DNA of 18,783 nt from Deltaproteobacteria bacterium (lineage in GTDB: Bacteria; Desulfobacterota; Desulfobulbia; Desulfobulbales; SURF-16), in assembly GCA_029939635.1 (NCBI GenBank), contig JAOZSN010000047.1, forward strand, positions 1 through 18,783, written 5' to 3'. This document shows, piece by piece, positions 1 to 6,660 of the stretch (position 1 is its first letter; every line of letters starts with the position of its first letter). Made by a program: the position numbers and the translations under genes. The notes under the pieces are model-generated. The model was given only the letters and a program-made list of their open reading frames with translations, did no database searches and was not told the DNA's origin.

Positions 1-12
1 TATCTACCAAGA

Positions 13-120
13 GAAAAAAATGAACAGTGCCTTAAGTTTGGTCATTTAGCTCTTTGCAGCATGATGATGCCATGTGAGAAGAGCTAAATGACCAAAGATG
101 AGGTGCTGTTTGATTTTTTC
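13..120. terminator. Long inverted repeat, probable bidirectional terminator after the symporter operon
   Basis: Positions 37-54 (TTTGGTCATTTAGCTCTT) and 79-96 are an 18-base perfect inverted repeat around a 24-base loop. The complementarity continues imperfectly outward, about 17 of 24 positions, to 13-36 and 97-120, giving two 42-base arms. The outer ends are an A run at 14-20 and a T run at 114-119, so a transcript from either strand has an A-tract, a stem and a U-tract. The right arm abuts the stop codon of the symporter at 120-122. A Rho-independent terminator is the simplest reading. The U-tract is far from the strong inner stem, so a small inverted-repeat (MITE-like) element is an alternative. 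Confidence 0.55.
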
Positions 121-1847
121 TAGTGATCTACTGCATCACCTGATCCAGCGGGGATACGGATGTTGTCAACCATATCTTTAATGTGGTCAGGGGTTTCCTC
201 GGTCATGCCGGCTACCACAAAGGCCATGATAAAGTTGAACAGGGCACCTACAGCACCAAAGGAACCAGGAGAAATACCCAGGATCCAGCCATCAACATTA
301 TCAGGCAGCATGGCAGTGGACTTAATAAAGAACCAGCCTTTGTACATGAAGATGTAAACCAGGGTGGTACCAATACCGGTGAGCATACCCGCAATTGCAC
401 CTGCCTTATTAATCCTCTTGGAAAAGATACCCATCATCAGGGCCGGAAAGATTGATGAGGCGGCCAGACCAAAGGCCAAGGCCACAACCTGGGCCGCAAA
501 TCCTGGAGGATTCAGGCCAAGATAACCTGCCACGCAGATGGCACATGCCATGGCAATACGACCAGCCATGAGCTCTTGCTTATCACTCATGTCAGGGGCA
601 AAGGTAGACTTCAACACATCATGGGAGATGGCAGAAGAGATAGCCAGCAGCAGTCCAGCAGCAGTTGACAGTGCCGCTGCAATACCACCCGCAGCTACCA
701 GGGCAATAACCCAGTTAGGAAGCTTGGCAATCTCAGGATTGGCGAGAACCATGATGTCACGGTCAACCTTCACCATCTCGTTGAGCTCTTTGTCCGCTAC
801 ATACTGGATCTTGCCGTCGCCATTCTTGTCCTCGAACTTGAGAAGACCAGTCTTCTCCCAGTTTTTGAACCATTGTGGGCGTTCGCTATATTCCAGATTA
901 ACACCAGGAGCAGGATTAATAGTTTCCATCAGGTTCAAGCGTGCCATGGCACCAACAGCAGGAGCAGTGGTGTAAAGCAGCGCAATGAATACCAGAGCCC
1001 AGCCAGCAGAAGAACGAGCATCCTTTACTGAGGGTACGGTGAAAAAACGGGTGATAACATGGGGCAGGCCAGCAGTACCGATCATCAGGGACAGGGTGAG
1101 CAGCACCATGTTAGTGGTGGAGCCTTTCTGTATGGTGTACTCCTTAAAGCCTAGATCCAGCAGCGTCCCATCCAGCTTATCCAGCAGGGATGTTGAGGTG
1201 CCGATCATATCAGAACCCAAGCCCAACTGAGGAATAGGATTACCGGTGAGCTGCAGGGAGATAAACACGGCAGGCACGGTATAGGCAAAGATCAGGACAA
1301 CGTATTGAGCGATCTGGGTATAGGTAACGCCCTTCATCCCGCCAAGAACGGCGTAAATAAAGACGATGCACATACCAGCCACCAGGCCAGTGGCAAAGGG
1401 AACCTCCAAAAAACGGGAGAATGCCACGCCAATACCCTTCATCTGGCCAATAACATAGGTCAGAGAGGCCACGATGAGGCAGAAAACTGCTACCAGACGG
1501 GCGGTATTGGAGTAATAGCGATCACCAATAAAGGCTGGTACGGTGAATTTACCATGCTTACGCAGGTAAGGGGCCAGCAGCATGGCTAGCAGACAGTAAC
1601 CACCAGTCCAACCCATGAGATAGACAGAGGCGTCATAGCCCTTGAATGCGATAAGGCCAGCCATGGAAATAAAAGAGGCCGCACTCATCCAGTCAGCGCC
1701 GGTTGCCATACCGTTTAAGACAGGGTGGATTCCTTTGTTGGCTACATAAAACTCACGGGTGTTAGCAGCTCTCGCCTTGATGGCGATAAAGATGTAGAGA
1801 GCAAATGTCGCTCCTACAACCATATAAGTCATAGTTTTAAGATCCAT
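120..1847 (-). CDS. Sodium:solute symporter, large subunit (SSS family, DUF4212-partnered, VC_2705-like), copy 1
   Basis: A roughly 575-residue inner-membrane permease of the sodium:solute symporter family (LeuT fold, about 13 helices). It probably imports a short organic acid such as acetate, propionate, lactate or pyruvate, but the sequence does not fix the substrate. Family marks are the GADWMSAASFISMAGL segment (about 51-66), GLPHVITRFFTVP (about 261-273), the ALSTAAGLLLAISS helix (about 393-406) matching the Na2-site Ser/Thr helix of SSS transporters, and the C-terminal VDNIRIPAG. An acidic loop, DKNGDGKIQY (341-350), resembles an EF-hand. The start is set at the second of two adjacent ATGs: AGGAG lies 6 bases upstream and this start aligns with the paralogue at 2230-4005. 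An ATG at 1850 adds one residue. The small subunit ends a few bases upstream and its stop codon overlaps this gene's ribosome-binding site, so the two are translationally coupled. Confidence 0.93.
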   Translation of the reverse strand: MDLKTMTYMVVGATFALYIFIAIKARAANTREFYVANKGIHPVLNGMATGADWMSAASFISMAGLIAFKGYDASVYLMGWTGGYCLLAMLLAPYLRKHGKFTVPAFIGDRYYSNTARLVAVFCLIVASLTYVIGQMKGIGVAFSRFLEVPFATGLVAGMCIVFIYAVLGGMKGVTYTQIAQYVVLIFAYTVPAVFISLQLTGNPIPQLGLGSDMIGTSTSLLDKLDGTLLDLGFKEYTIQKGSTTNMVLLTLSLMIGTAGLPHVITRFFTVPSVKDARSSAGWALVFIALLYTTAPAVGAMARLNLMETINPAPGVNLEYSERPQWFKNWEKTGLLKFEDKNGDGKIQYVADKELNEMVKVDRDIMVLANPEIAKLPNWVIALVAAGGIAAALSTAAGLLLAISSAISHDVLKSTFAPDMSDKQELMAGRIAMACAICVAGYLGLNPPGFAAQVVALAFGLAASSIFPALMMGIFSKRINKAGAIAGMLTGIGTTLVYIFMYKGWFFIKSTAMLPDNVDGWILGISPGSFGAVGALFNFIMAFVVAGMTEETPDHIKDMVDNIRIPAGSGDAVDH

Positions 1848-1856
1848 CATTTACTC

Positions 1857-2114
1857 CTATTTTTCGTCGACGTTGAATTTTTTGTCGAGTTTGTTCATTC
1901 TGTTCGCGTAGAAAAAAATCAGCGCTACAAAGGTGTAAATTGAACCTTGCTGGGCAAACCAGAAGCCCAACTTGTATCCACCAAGCTTGATACCGTTGAG
2001 GGCATCGGCAAAGAGAATGCCACATCCGTATGAAACTGTTGTCCAGACAATAAGACAGCCAATAACAAGGCGGATGTTTGCCTTCCAGTACTCTTCTGCA
2101 GAGTTACTACTCAT
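1857..2114 (-). CDS. DUF4212 sodium:solute symporter small subunit, copy 1
   Basis: An 85-residue membrane protein with two predicted helices (about 15-36 and 48-70). It matches the DUF4212 / putative solute:sodium symporter small-subunit family, which is encoded next to VC_2705-type SSS permeases and is thought to be an accessory subunit. Shared with the second copy (4092-4343) are YWKxN near the N-terminus, VSYGC in helix 1, and LGFWFAQQGSIYTFV leading into helix 2. The C-terminus is charged. GGAGG at 2122-2126 sits 7 bases before the ATG, a strong ribosome-binding site, unlike copy 2. Its TAG stop overlaps the ribosome-binding site of the permease gene. The 115-base gap upstream contains hairpins, so this pair may be transcribed separately from the upstream pair. 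Confidence 0.9.
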   Translation of the reverse strand: MSSNSAEEYWKANIRLVIGCLIVWTTVSYGCGILFADALNGIKLGGYKLGFWFAQQGSIYTFVALIFFYANRMNKLDKKFNVDEK

Positions 2115-2147
2115 CCTTTTTCCTCCAAATTGAGATTTTTCTAACTA

Positions 2148-2221
2148 ATACCGGCGATCATAGAGCTTCTCCCAATCAGCCGGTATCCTTATTAATAAAT
2201 GTGGCTAGCATTATGCTGGCC
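2148..2221 (-). terminator. Two hairpins between the symporter pairs, candidate attenuator or terminator
   Basis: Immediately downstream of the copy-2 permease stop (2230-2232), positions 2203-2211 and 2213-2221 pair as a compact hairpin with one G-U wobble. A second inverted repeat, ATACCGGC (2148-2155) and GCCGGTAT (2179-2186), lies closer to the next gene. Neither is followed by a good U-tract on the minus strand, so partial termination or RNA-end protection is as likely as full termination. The remaining bases of this 115-base gap hold only the ribosome-binding site of the copy-1 small subunit. Confidence 0.4.
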
Positions 2222-2229
2222 GCTCCAAA

Positions 2230-4005
2230 TTAATGATTAATACTGGCGCTGGCCCCGCGGGGATAGCGAATGGTATCAACCATGTCTTGTACACTCTGTG
2301 GCGGTGGTTTGGTCAGCCGTGAAATAACTAAGGTAACCATAAAGTTAATGAGCATGCCCACAGCACCGATACCTTCTGCTGAAATACCAAAGCACCAGGG
2401 CTGACCGCCAAAGAATTTAATATTAATGATATAGATCATGGTAAAGACAATGCCGCTTACCATGCCGCAAATAGCCCCTTCCTTGGTGGTTCGTTTGGAA
2501 AAGATACCAAGGACAATAACCGGGAAAAATGAGGAGGCAGCTAGGCCAAAGGCAAAGGCCACTACCTGCGCAACAAAGCCGGGGGGATGGATGCCGAAAT
2601 AACCAGCCACACAGACCGCAATACCGATCATAACCCGTCCCACCAGGAGGCGCTGTTTTTCTGAGGCGTTACGGTTGATTAAACGATAATAGAGATCATG
2701 GGATATAGATGACGAGATGACCAGTAATAAGCCTGATGCGGTGGATAAGGCAGCGGCTAGACCACCAGCGGCCACCAGGGAAATAACCCAGTTGGGCAGA
2801 TTGGCAATCTCCGGGTTGGCCAGGACCATGATGTCGCGATCAATATAAAGCTCATTGTCACTATCAGCATAGGTGTTGGCAACAATAAGTTGACCGTGGG
2901 AGCCTGTTTCGCCGGTAAAGTCAGGAGTACCAATAAAGGCCTTACCTGCCTGATAATTAATGATGCCGTCATGATTTTTGTCTACCCAGGCTAGCAGGCC
3001 GGTTTTTTCCCAACTGGTGAACCAGGTGGGGGCAGCACGGTACTCCACCTCTGAGATGGAGTTGATCATATTATAGCGGGCAAAGGAAGCGATAGCTGGG
3101 GCTGTGGTATAAAGGATGGCAATAAAAAGCAGAGCAAAGCCGGCAGAAAGGCGGGCGGCCCGCACATTAGGTACCGTATAGAATCGAACAATCACATGGG
3201 GCAGGCCAGCGGTACCCACCATGAGGGCCATGGTAATACAAAAGACATCAAGCATGGATTTGCCTCCTTCAGCAAAAGGCTTGGTGTATTCAGCAAAGCC
3301 AAGGTCAGTATTGAGTTGGTTCAGGGTGGTGAGCAGGTATTGCCCGGCATGGACACCATCGGTAATGGTGGAACCAAAGCCGATTTGGGGGATGTTTGTG
3401 CCGGTAATCTTGGTTGAGATCGCAAAGGCTGGCACCAGATAAGCAATGATCAACACCGAGTATTGGGCCACCTGGGTATAAGTAATGCCCTTCATTCCGC
3501 CCAGAGAAGCATAAAAGAAAACAATGGCCATACCGATGAGGACGCCTGTGTTGACATCAACCTCTAAAAAGCGGGAAAAGACAATGCCAACGCCGCGCAT
3601 TTGGCCGGCAACATAAGTAAAGGAGACAAAGATGGCACAGATGAGGGCAATGAAGCGCGCCGTATTTGAGTAATATCTATCCCCGACAAAATCGGGAACG
3701 GTGAATTTGCCAAATTTTCGTAAATAAGGGGCAAGCATTAAGGCAAGCAGGACATAACCGCCAGTCCAACCAAGCAGGTAAATAGAACCGGTATAGCCCA
3801 TGAAAGAAATGAGGCCGGCCATAGAGATAAAAGAGGCTGCACTCATCCAGTCTGCTGCTGTGGCCATGCCATTGGCCAGGGGGCTGACGCCACCACCGGC
3901 AACATAAAAACCTTTGGTGGTCTTCACCCTGGATATCCAGGCAATGGAGAGGTAGAGGCTGAAGGTGACCCCTACCATGATATATGTCCAGTCAAGAATT
4001 GACAA
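2230..4005 (-). CDS. Sodium:solute symporter, large subunit (SSS family, DUF4212-partnered), copy 2
   Basis: A 591-residue paralogue of the permease at 120-1847, colinear with it and sharing ADWMSAASFISMAGL (about 51-65), YLRKFGKFTVPDFVGDRYYSNTAR (about 94-117), GLPHVIVRFYTVPNVRAAR (about 267-285), ALSTASGLLLVISSSISHD and the C-terminal VDTIRYPRG. It differs by about 20 extra residues around 358-385 (rich in Gly, Thr and Asp), just after an EF-hand-like DKNHDGIINY loop (342-351). The start is TTG: an in-frame TAA at 4012-4014 excludes anything upstream, and the TTG aligns with the paralogue's start; an ATG at residue 10 is the only nearby alternative. No Shine-Dalgarno lies close by. The nearest AGGAG is at 4083-4087, on the far side of a 62-base inverted repeat. 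It probably transports a related organic acid; the substrate is unknown. Confidence 0.92.
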   Translation of the reverse strand: MSILDWTYIMVGVTFSLYLSIAWISRVKTTKGFYVAGGGVSPLANGMATAADWMSAASFISMAGLISFMGYTGSIYLLGWTGGYVLLALMLAPYLRKFGKFTVPDFVGDRYYSNTARFIALICAIFVSFTYVAGQMRGVGIVFSRFLEVDVNTGVLIGMAIVFFYASLGGMKGITYTQVAQYSVLIIAYLVPAFAISTKITGTNIPQIGFGSTITDGVHAGQYLLTTLNQLNTDLGFAEYTKPFAEGGKSMLDVFCITMALMVGTAGLPHVIVRFYTVPNVRAARLSAGFALLFIAILYTTAPAIASFARYNMINSISEVEYRAAPTWFTSWEKTGLLAWVDKNHDGIINYQAGKAFIGTPDFTGETGSHGQLIVANTYADSDNELYIDRDIMVLANPEIANLPNWVISLVAAGGLAAALSTASGLLLVISSSISHDLYYRLINRNASEKQRLLVGRVMIGIAVCVAGYFGIHPPGFVAQVVAFAFGLAASSFFPVIVLGIFSKRTTKEGAICGMVSGIVFTMIYIINIKFFGGQPWCFGISAEGIGAVGMLINFMVTLVISRLTKPPPQSVQDMVDTIRYPRGASASINH

Positions 4006-4015
4006 TTTTTGTTAA

Positions 4016-4077
4016 GAAATAGAGAAGTTAGAGGAATAAGGAAATAAAGAAGTTTGTCTTCCTACCTTCTCAATTTC
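4016..4077. repeat. 62-base imperfect inverted repeat between ribosome-binding site and permease start
   Basis: Positions 4016-4027 (GAAATAGAGAAG) pair with 4066-4077 (CTTCTCAATTTC) at 11 of 12 positions, and pairing continues inward through TTAG/CTA and GGAA/TTCC words. The sequence is purine-rich on one side and pyrimidine-rich on the other, with loose seven-base periodicity. On the minus strand it separates AGGAG (4083-4087), placed just after the small-subunit stop, from the TTG start of the permease. In the other symporter pair that distance is only a few bases. It is either an inserted repeat or a hairpin that tunes the ratio of the two subunits. Confidence 0.55.
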
Positions 4078-4091
4078 TTTGACTCCTGTTG

Positions 4092-4343
4092 TTAATCATT
4101 TACGTCATAATCCTTGTCAACCTTCTCCATAATGAAAAAGTAGGCAAAGATGAGAATTACAAAGGTATATATTGAACCCTGTTGGGCAAACCAAAAACCT
4201 AAAGGGAAACCGCCAATCATAATGGTGTTGAGTTGTTCGACAAAAAGGATGGAACATCCATATGACACAACGGCCCATATGGCCAAAAGAACAGCCATAA
4301 CCGTGATGTTTGTTTTCCAGTATTTTGTCAGATCTTGTTTCAT
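4092..4343 (-). CDS. DUF4212 sodium:solute symporter small subunit, copy 2
   Basis: An 83-residue protein with two predicted membrane helices (about 14-35 and 46-68), of the DUF4212 small-subunit family. It shares with copy 1 the YWKTN N-terminal motif, VVSYGC, and the LGFWFAQQGSIYTFV block that enters helix 2. The charged tail (MEKVDKDYDVND) is expected on the cytoplasmic side. It is the first gene of this symporter pair, and its probable control region lies directly upstream. The ATG has no clear Shine-Dalgarno; the preceding bases are A/T-rich. The start fits the length of copy 1. The permease follows 86 bases downstream, an unusually long gap for this gene pair. Confidence 0.88.
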   Translation of the reverse strand: MKQDLTKYWKTNITVMAVLLAIWAVVSYGCSILFVEQLNTIMIGGFPLGFWFAQQGSIYTFVILIFAYFFIMEKVDKDYDVND

Positions 4344-4620
4344 GAAATTGTAGTTTTCGATCTACTCTGTAAGCTTTTCTGTGCGTAGAACAGTATGTTT
4401 TTACTGCTAAAATAACAGAGCAGCAGGCAAAGTATGATTTAGTATCATGCTATCTAGGATTTGTGATGGGAAAGTGCAATAGGTAGGATTACCTAGGTAG
4501 TGTTGCCCGGGTGGATATACGCACTAAAATAGTTTTGTGAGTAGTACTACTTAGGTGTTTTTTCGGATAAATTCTTATCAGGTAAAAAAGTTGTGAATTT
4601 ATTGAAAAAAAGTGGAGAAA
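4344..4620. promoter_or_regulatory. Dyad-rich control region upstream of the symporter operon
   Basis: This non-coding stretch contains several short inverted repeats: CAGTA-N6-TACTG (4391-4406), AGtATGAT-N5-ATCATgCT (4431-4451, one mismatched pair), AGGTA-N4-TACCT (4481-4494) overlapping the 10-base palindrome TACCTAGGTA (4490-4499), and the 12-base palindrome AGTAGTACTACT (4540-4551). Clustered dyads ahead of a transporter operon suggest operators or a multi-site activator region. I could not identify a convincing sigma-70 or sigma-54 promoter, and no regulator gene is adjacent, so the regulator is unknown. No open reading frame of note is present. Confidence 0.4.
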
Positions 4621-4625
4621 AGGGG

Positions 4626-4706
4626 ATTAGGAATGAGGAAATAGAAATGAAGAATTGGTGGAAGGAAACTGAATAAAGATATGTTTCGTAACTCCTCATT
4701 CCTAAT
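4626..4706. repeat. Inverted repeat with 14-base arms downstream of the flavin-reductase gene
   Basis: ATTAGGAATGAGGA (4626-4639) is exactly complementary to TCCTCATTCCTAAT (4693-4706), with a 53-base interval. Both arms belong to blocks with seven-base spacing of similar words (for example GATTAGG, AATGAGG and AATGAAG on the left; CCTCATT, CCTAATT and TGTAATT on the right). It lies 14 bases beyond the stop of the flavin-reductase gene on the minus strand. It could act as a terminator, but there is no adjacent long U-tract, and the periodic composition suggests a dispersed repeat family. Confidence 0.55.
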
Positions 4707-4720
4707 TTGTAATTTTTCAC

Positions 4721-5293
4721 CTATTTTCGGAATTTTTTGCCAACCTCAAAGGCCTGTGCGACAAAATTACCAACACCGTGGTAGTGCCGAGCAACAGGAG
4801 AGAAGATAAGCGGACGCAACAACTCGATGTCGGGTAGATCCTGGTTGTCAATGATATTTTCATCAGCCTTGACGTCCATGATCTCACCAATGAACTGGGT
4901 GTGGAGGCCAACTTCAACCACCTGCTGTAATGTGCACTCAATAATTAGAGGGAATTCCTCAATAAAAGGGGCGTCCACCAGGGTGCTGGCCGAGGCTGTA
5001 AGGCCAGTGGCAGCAAACTTGTCAACATTGCGGCCGGTGGAGAGGCCAAAATAGTCTACCTGAGCAGCAAAGGCCTCGGTGCCAATATTCACAGTAAAGG
5101 CTTTGCGTTTCATGATGTTGCCATGACTTAAGGTTGCTTCTCGTAATGAAACAGCCAGGCACGGTGGTTTAGAGCAGCAGATACCGCCCCAGGCCGCGCA
5201 CATGGCATTGCTGCTGCCATCTTCATTATAGGTGGCAATGGCCCATACCGGGGTGGGGTAGACAAGGGGATTGGCGCCGAGTGATTTTTTCAT
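4721..5293 (-). CDS. Flavin reductase-like / flavoredoxin-type FMN-binding split-barrel protein
   Basis: A 190-residue protein resembling the flavin reductase / flavoredoxin family, cytoplasmic flavoproteins that bind FMN in a split beta-barrel and pass electrons between donors in sulfate reducers and methanogens. Typical signs are the opening MKKSLGANPLVYPTPVWAIATY, NAMCAAWGGICCSKPPCLAVSLR (about 30-52, the strand-turn where FMN phosphate is held in the family), FTVNIGTE, DYFGLSTGRNVDKFA, and the late ARHYHGVG. The start is ATG at 5293 because AAAGGAAC lies just upstream and it matches the usual family N-terminus. A TTG at 5362 would add 23 residues with no ribosome-binding site. It has its own 5' region and is probably monocistronic. 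The electron partner is not evident from the neighbours. Confidence 0.85.
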   Translation of the reverse strand: MKKSLGANPLVYPTPVWAIATYNEDGSSNAMCAAWGGICCSKPPCLAVSLREATLSHGNIMKRKAFTVNIGTEAFAAQVDYFGLSTGRNVDKFAATGLTASASTLVDAPFIEEFPLIIECTLQQVVEVGLHTQFIGEIMDVKADENIIDNQDLPDIELLRPLIFSPVARHYHGVGNFVAQAFEVGKKFRK

Positions 5294-5464
5294 TGAGGTT
5301 CCTTTAGGTGGGAGAGAGGAAGCGATATCTGTTTGGCCATACCAGTTGACCGTATTTGCCAAAGTCCTACTTCAGAAAAGGAAAGGGGTAAAGGTATAAT
5401 TTTTTTTATGTGCTTGGAGAGAGTATTAGCCTTGGTGCCTGCTCCACGACGTGGTCAAAATGCT

Positions 5465-5481
5465 GGATTTCTAAGAAATCC
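5465..5481 (-). terminator. Short perfect hairpin downstream of amrS
   Basis: GGATTTC (5465-5471) and GAAATCC (5475-5481) form a 7-base stem with a 3-base loop, about 37 bases after the amrS stop. On the minus strand it is followed by AGCATTTTG, a weak U-tract. It is a candidate terminator between amrS and the flavin-reductase gene. It also falls inside a 33-codon open frame (5406-5507), discussed as a finding. Confidence 0.35.
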
Positions 5482-5517
5482 TTAACGAGATCGAGTTGAT
5501 TGTCCATAACCTGGACA

Positions 5518-6531
5518 TCATTCCCAGACTCCCTCAATTTTTTCCCCGCATTGGCCACAGTTGCCATCTTTTAGCTTATTATTAATGATCTGAAAGCCAT
5601 GGCGTTTGATGATCTCGCTCTGGCAGGCCGGGCAATAGGTGGATTCCCCTCCCTCACCCGGCACATTGCCCTCATAGACAAAACGTAAGCCTTCTTCCTT
5701 GCCGATCTTGCGGGCCATGCGTAAGCTACTCACCGGTGTAGGGCCACGATCCATCATCTTATAGGAGGGGCGGAAGGCAGTGACATGCCAGGGTATGTCC
5801 GGGTCAACATCGTGGATGAAGCGGGCAATCTGTTGCAGTTCCTGGCTTGAATCGTTCCAGCCCGGGATGAGCAGGGTGGTAACCTCCACCCACACTCCTA
5901 GTTCTTTAAAGAGGTGGACATTTTCCAGCACCGGGGCCAGCCTGGCTTTGCAGACCTGCTGGTAAAATTTCTCGCTCATGGCCTTGATATCGATATTAAT
6001 GCCATCCAGCCTTGGAGCGAGGTGGCGGCTCACCTCACTGCTCATATAGCCGTTGCTGACAAAGATGTTTTTTATGCCCTCTTCCTTGGCTAGCCCGGCG
6101 CAGTCATAGGCAAATTCGTAGAAGATAGTGGGTTCCACATAGGTGTAACTTATGGACTGGCATGCCTGGCGGTGGGCGGTGGCCACCACCTCCTCAGGGC
6201 TCCATTGCTCACCAATAATATCATTTTTATGGAGGCGTGGATATTGGGAGATGGAGGAGTTCTGGCAATGTTGGCAGCGGAAATTACAGCCCACTGTGGA
6301 GATGGAAAAGCTCCTGGATCCTGGTTGCATGTGGAAGAGGGGTTTCTTCTCCACCGGGTCAATATTTTCCGCCACCAGGCGACCATAGACTAGACTGTAA
6401 AGGGTGCCCTGACGATTCTCCCGTACCTGACAGAAGCCGCGCCCCCCCTCCTTGATGCGACAATGATGATTACAGAGACCGCAGATCAACTGTCCGTCAT
6501 CTTGCTGCTGATAAAATAATGCCTCGTGCAT
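5518..6531 (-). CDS. amrS: AmmeMemoRadiSam system radical SAM enzyme (AmrS)
   Basis: A 337-residue cytoplasmic radical SAM protein related to pyruvate formate-lyase activating enzymes. The [4Fe-4S]/SAM motif CNFRCQHC has cysteines at 82, 86 and 89. An N-terminal cysteine set (C17, C20, C24, C34; CGLCNHHC...GFC) and a C-terminal CPAC...CGQC pair of knuckles (C300, C303, C325, C328) ending in GVWE match the AmmeMemoRadiSam subgroup. Members usually occur with MEMO1-like and AMMECR1-like proteins, neither of which is in this window; the natural reaction is not established. ATG at 6531 is preceded by AGAGGGA. The gene lies 129 bases after rlmB, so it could be read from the large upstream operon or from its own promoter. 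Confidence 0.92.
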   Translation of the reverse strand: MHEALFYQQQDDGQLICGLCNHHCRIKEGGRGFCQVRENRQGTLYSLVYGRLVAENIDPVEKKPLFHMQPGSRSFSISTVGCNFRCQHCQNSSISQYPRLHKNDIIGEQWSPEEVVATAHRQACQSISYTYVEPTIFYEFAYDCAGLAKEEGIKNIFVSNGYMSSEVSRHLAPRLDGINIDIKAMSEKFYQQVCKARLAPVLENVHLFKELGVWVEVTTLLIPGWNDSSQELQQIARFIHDVDPDIPWHVTAFRPSYKMMDRGPTPVSSLRMARKIGKEEGLRFVYEGNVPGEGGESTYCPACQSEIIKRHGFQIINNKLKDGNCGQCGEKIEGVWE

Positions 6532-6629
6532 GGTAGTCCCTCTCTGGCTGAATGAGTTCTTCTCCTAGCAGCTTATTATGGCCGTGAGGTTCATGGCAAG
6601 AAGCAAATCTGACCTTGGTTGGAAAACTG

Positions 6630-6651
6630 CCACTTGCAAATTTGCAGATGG
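6630..6651 (-). terminator. Palindrome after rlmB, weak terminator candidate
   Basis: TGCAAATTTGCA (6635-6646) is a 12-base perfect palindrome flanked by CCA and TGG that can extend the stem. It lies 10 bases beyond the rlmB stop, and on the minus strand it is followed by CAGTTTTCC. The stem is short and the U-tract modest. It could be an operator for amrS instead. The remainder of the 129-base gap (6532-6660) shows nothing else I can support. Confidence 0.3.
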
Positions 6652-6660
6652 ACTCCTTCT

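Noticed and set aside
1..120. CRISPR-like or mobile-element repeat at the left edge
   Set aside because: There is one inverted pair, no regularly spaced direct repeats and no cas or transposase gene; it is kept only as an inverted repeat and probable terminator.
538..975. 145-codon plus-strand open frame inside the copy-1 permease
   Set aside because: Antisense shadow of a strongly conserved membrane protein; composition follows the reverse complement of hydrophobic codons and no family motif is visible.
4083..4087. Short peptide using AGGAG followed by a TTG just downstream
   Set aside because: The frame reaches a stop after three codons, so it cannot be a meaningful gene.
5294..5362. TTG start giving a 213-residue flavin reductase
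   Set aside because: The ATG at 5293 has a good ribosome-binding site and the family-typical N-terminus; the extension contains no conserved residues.
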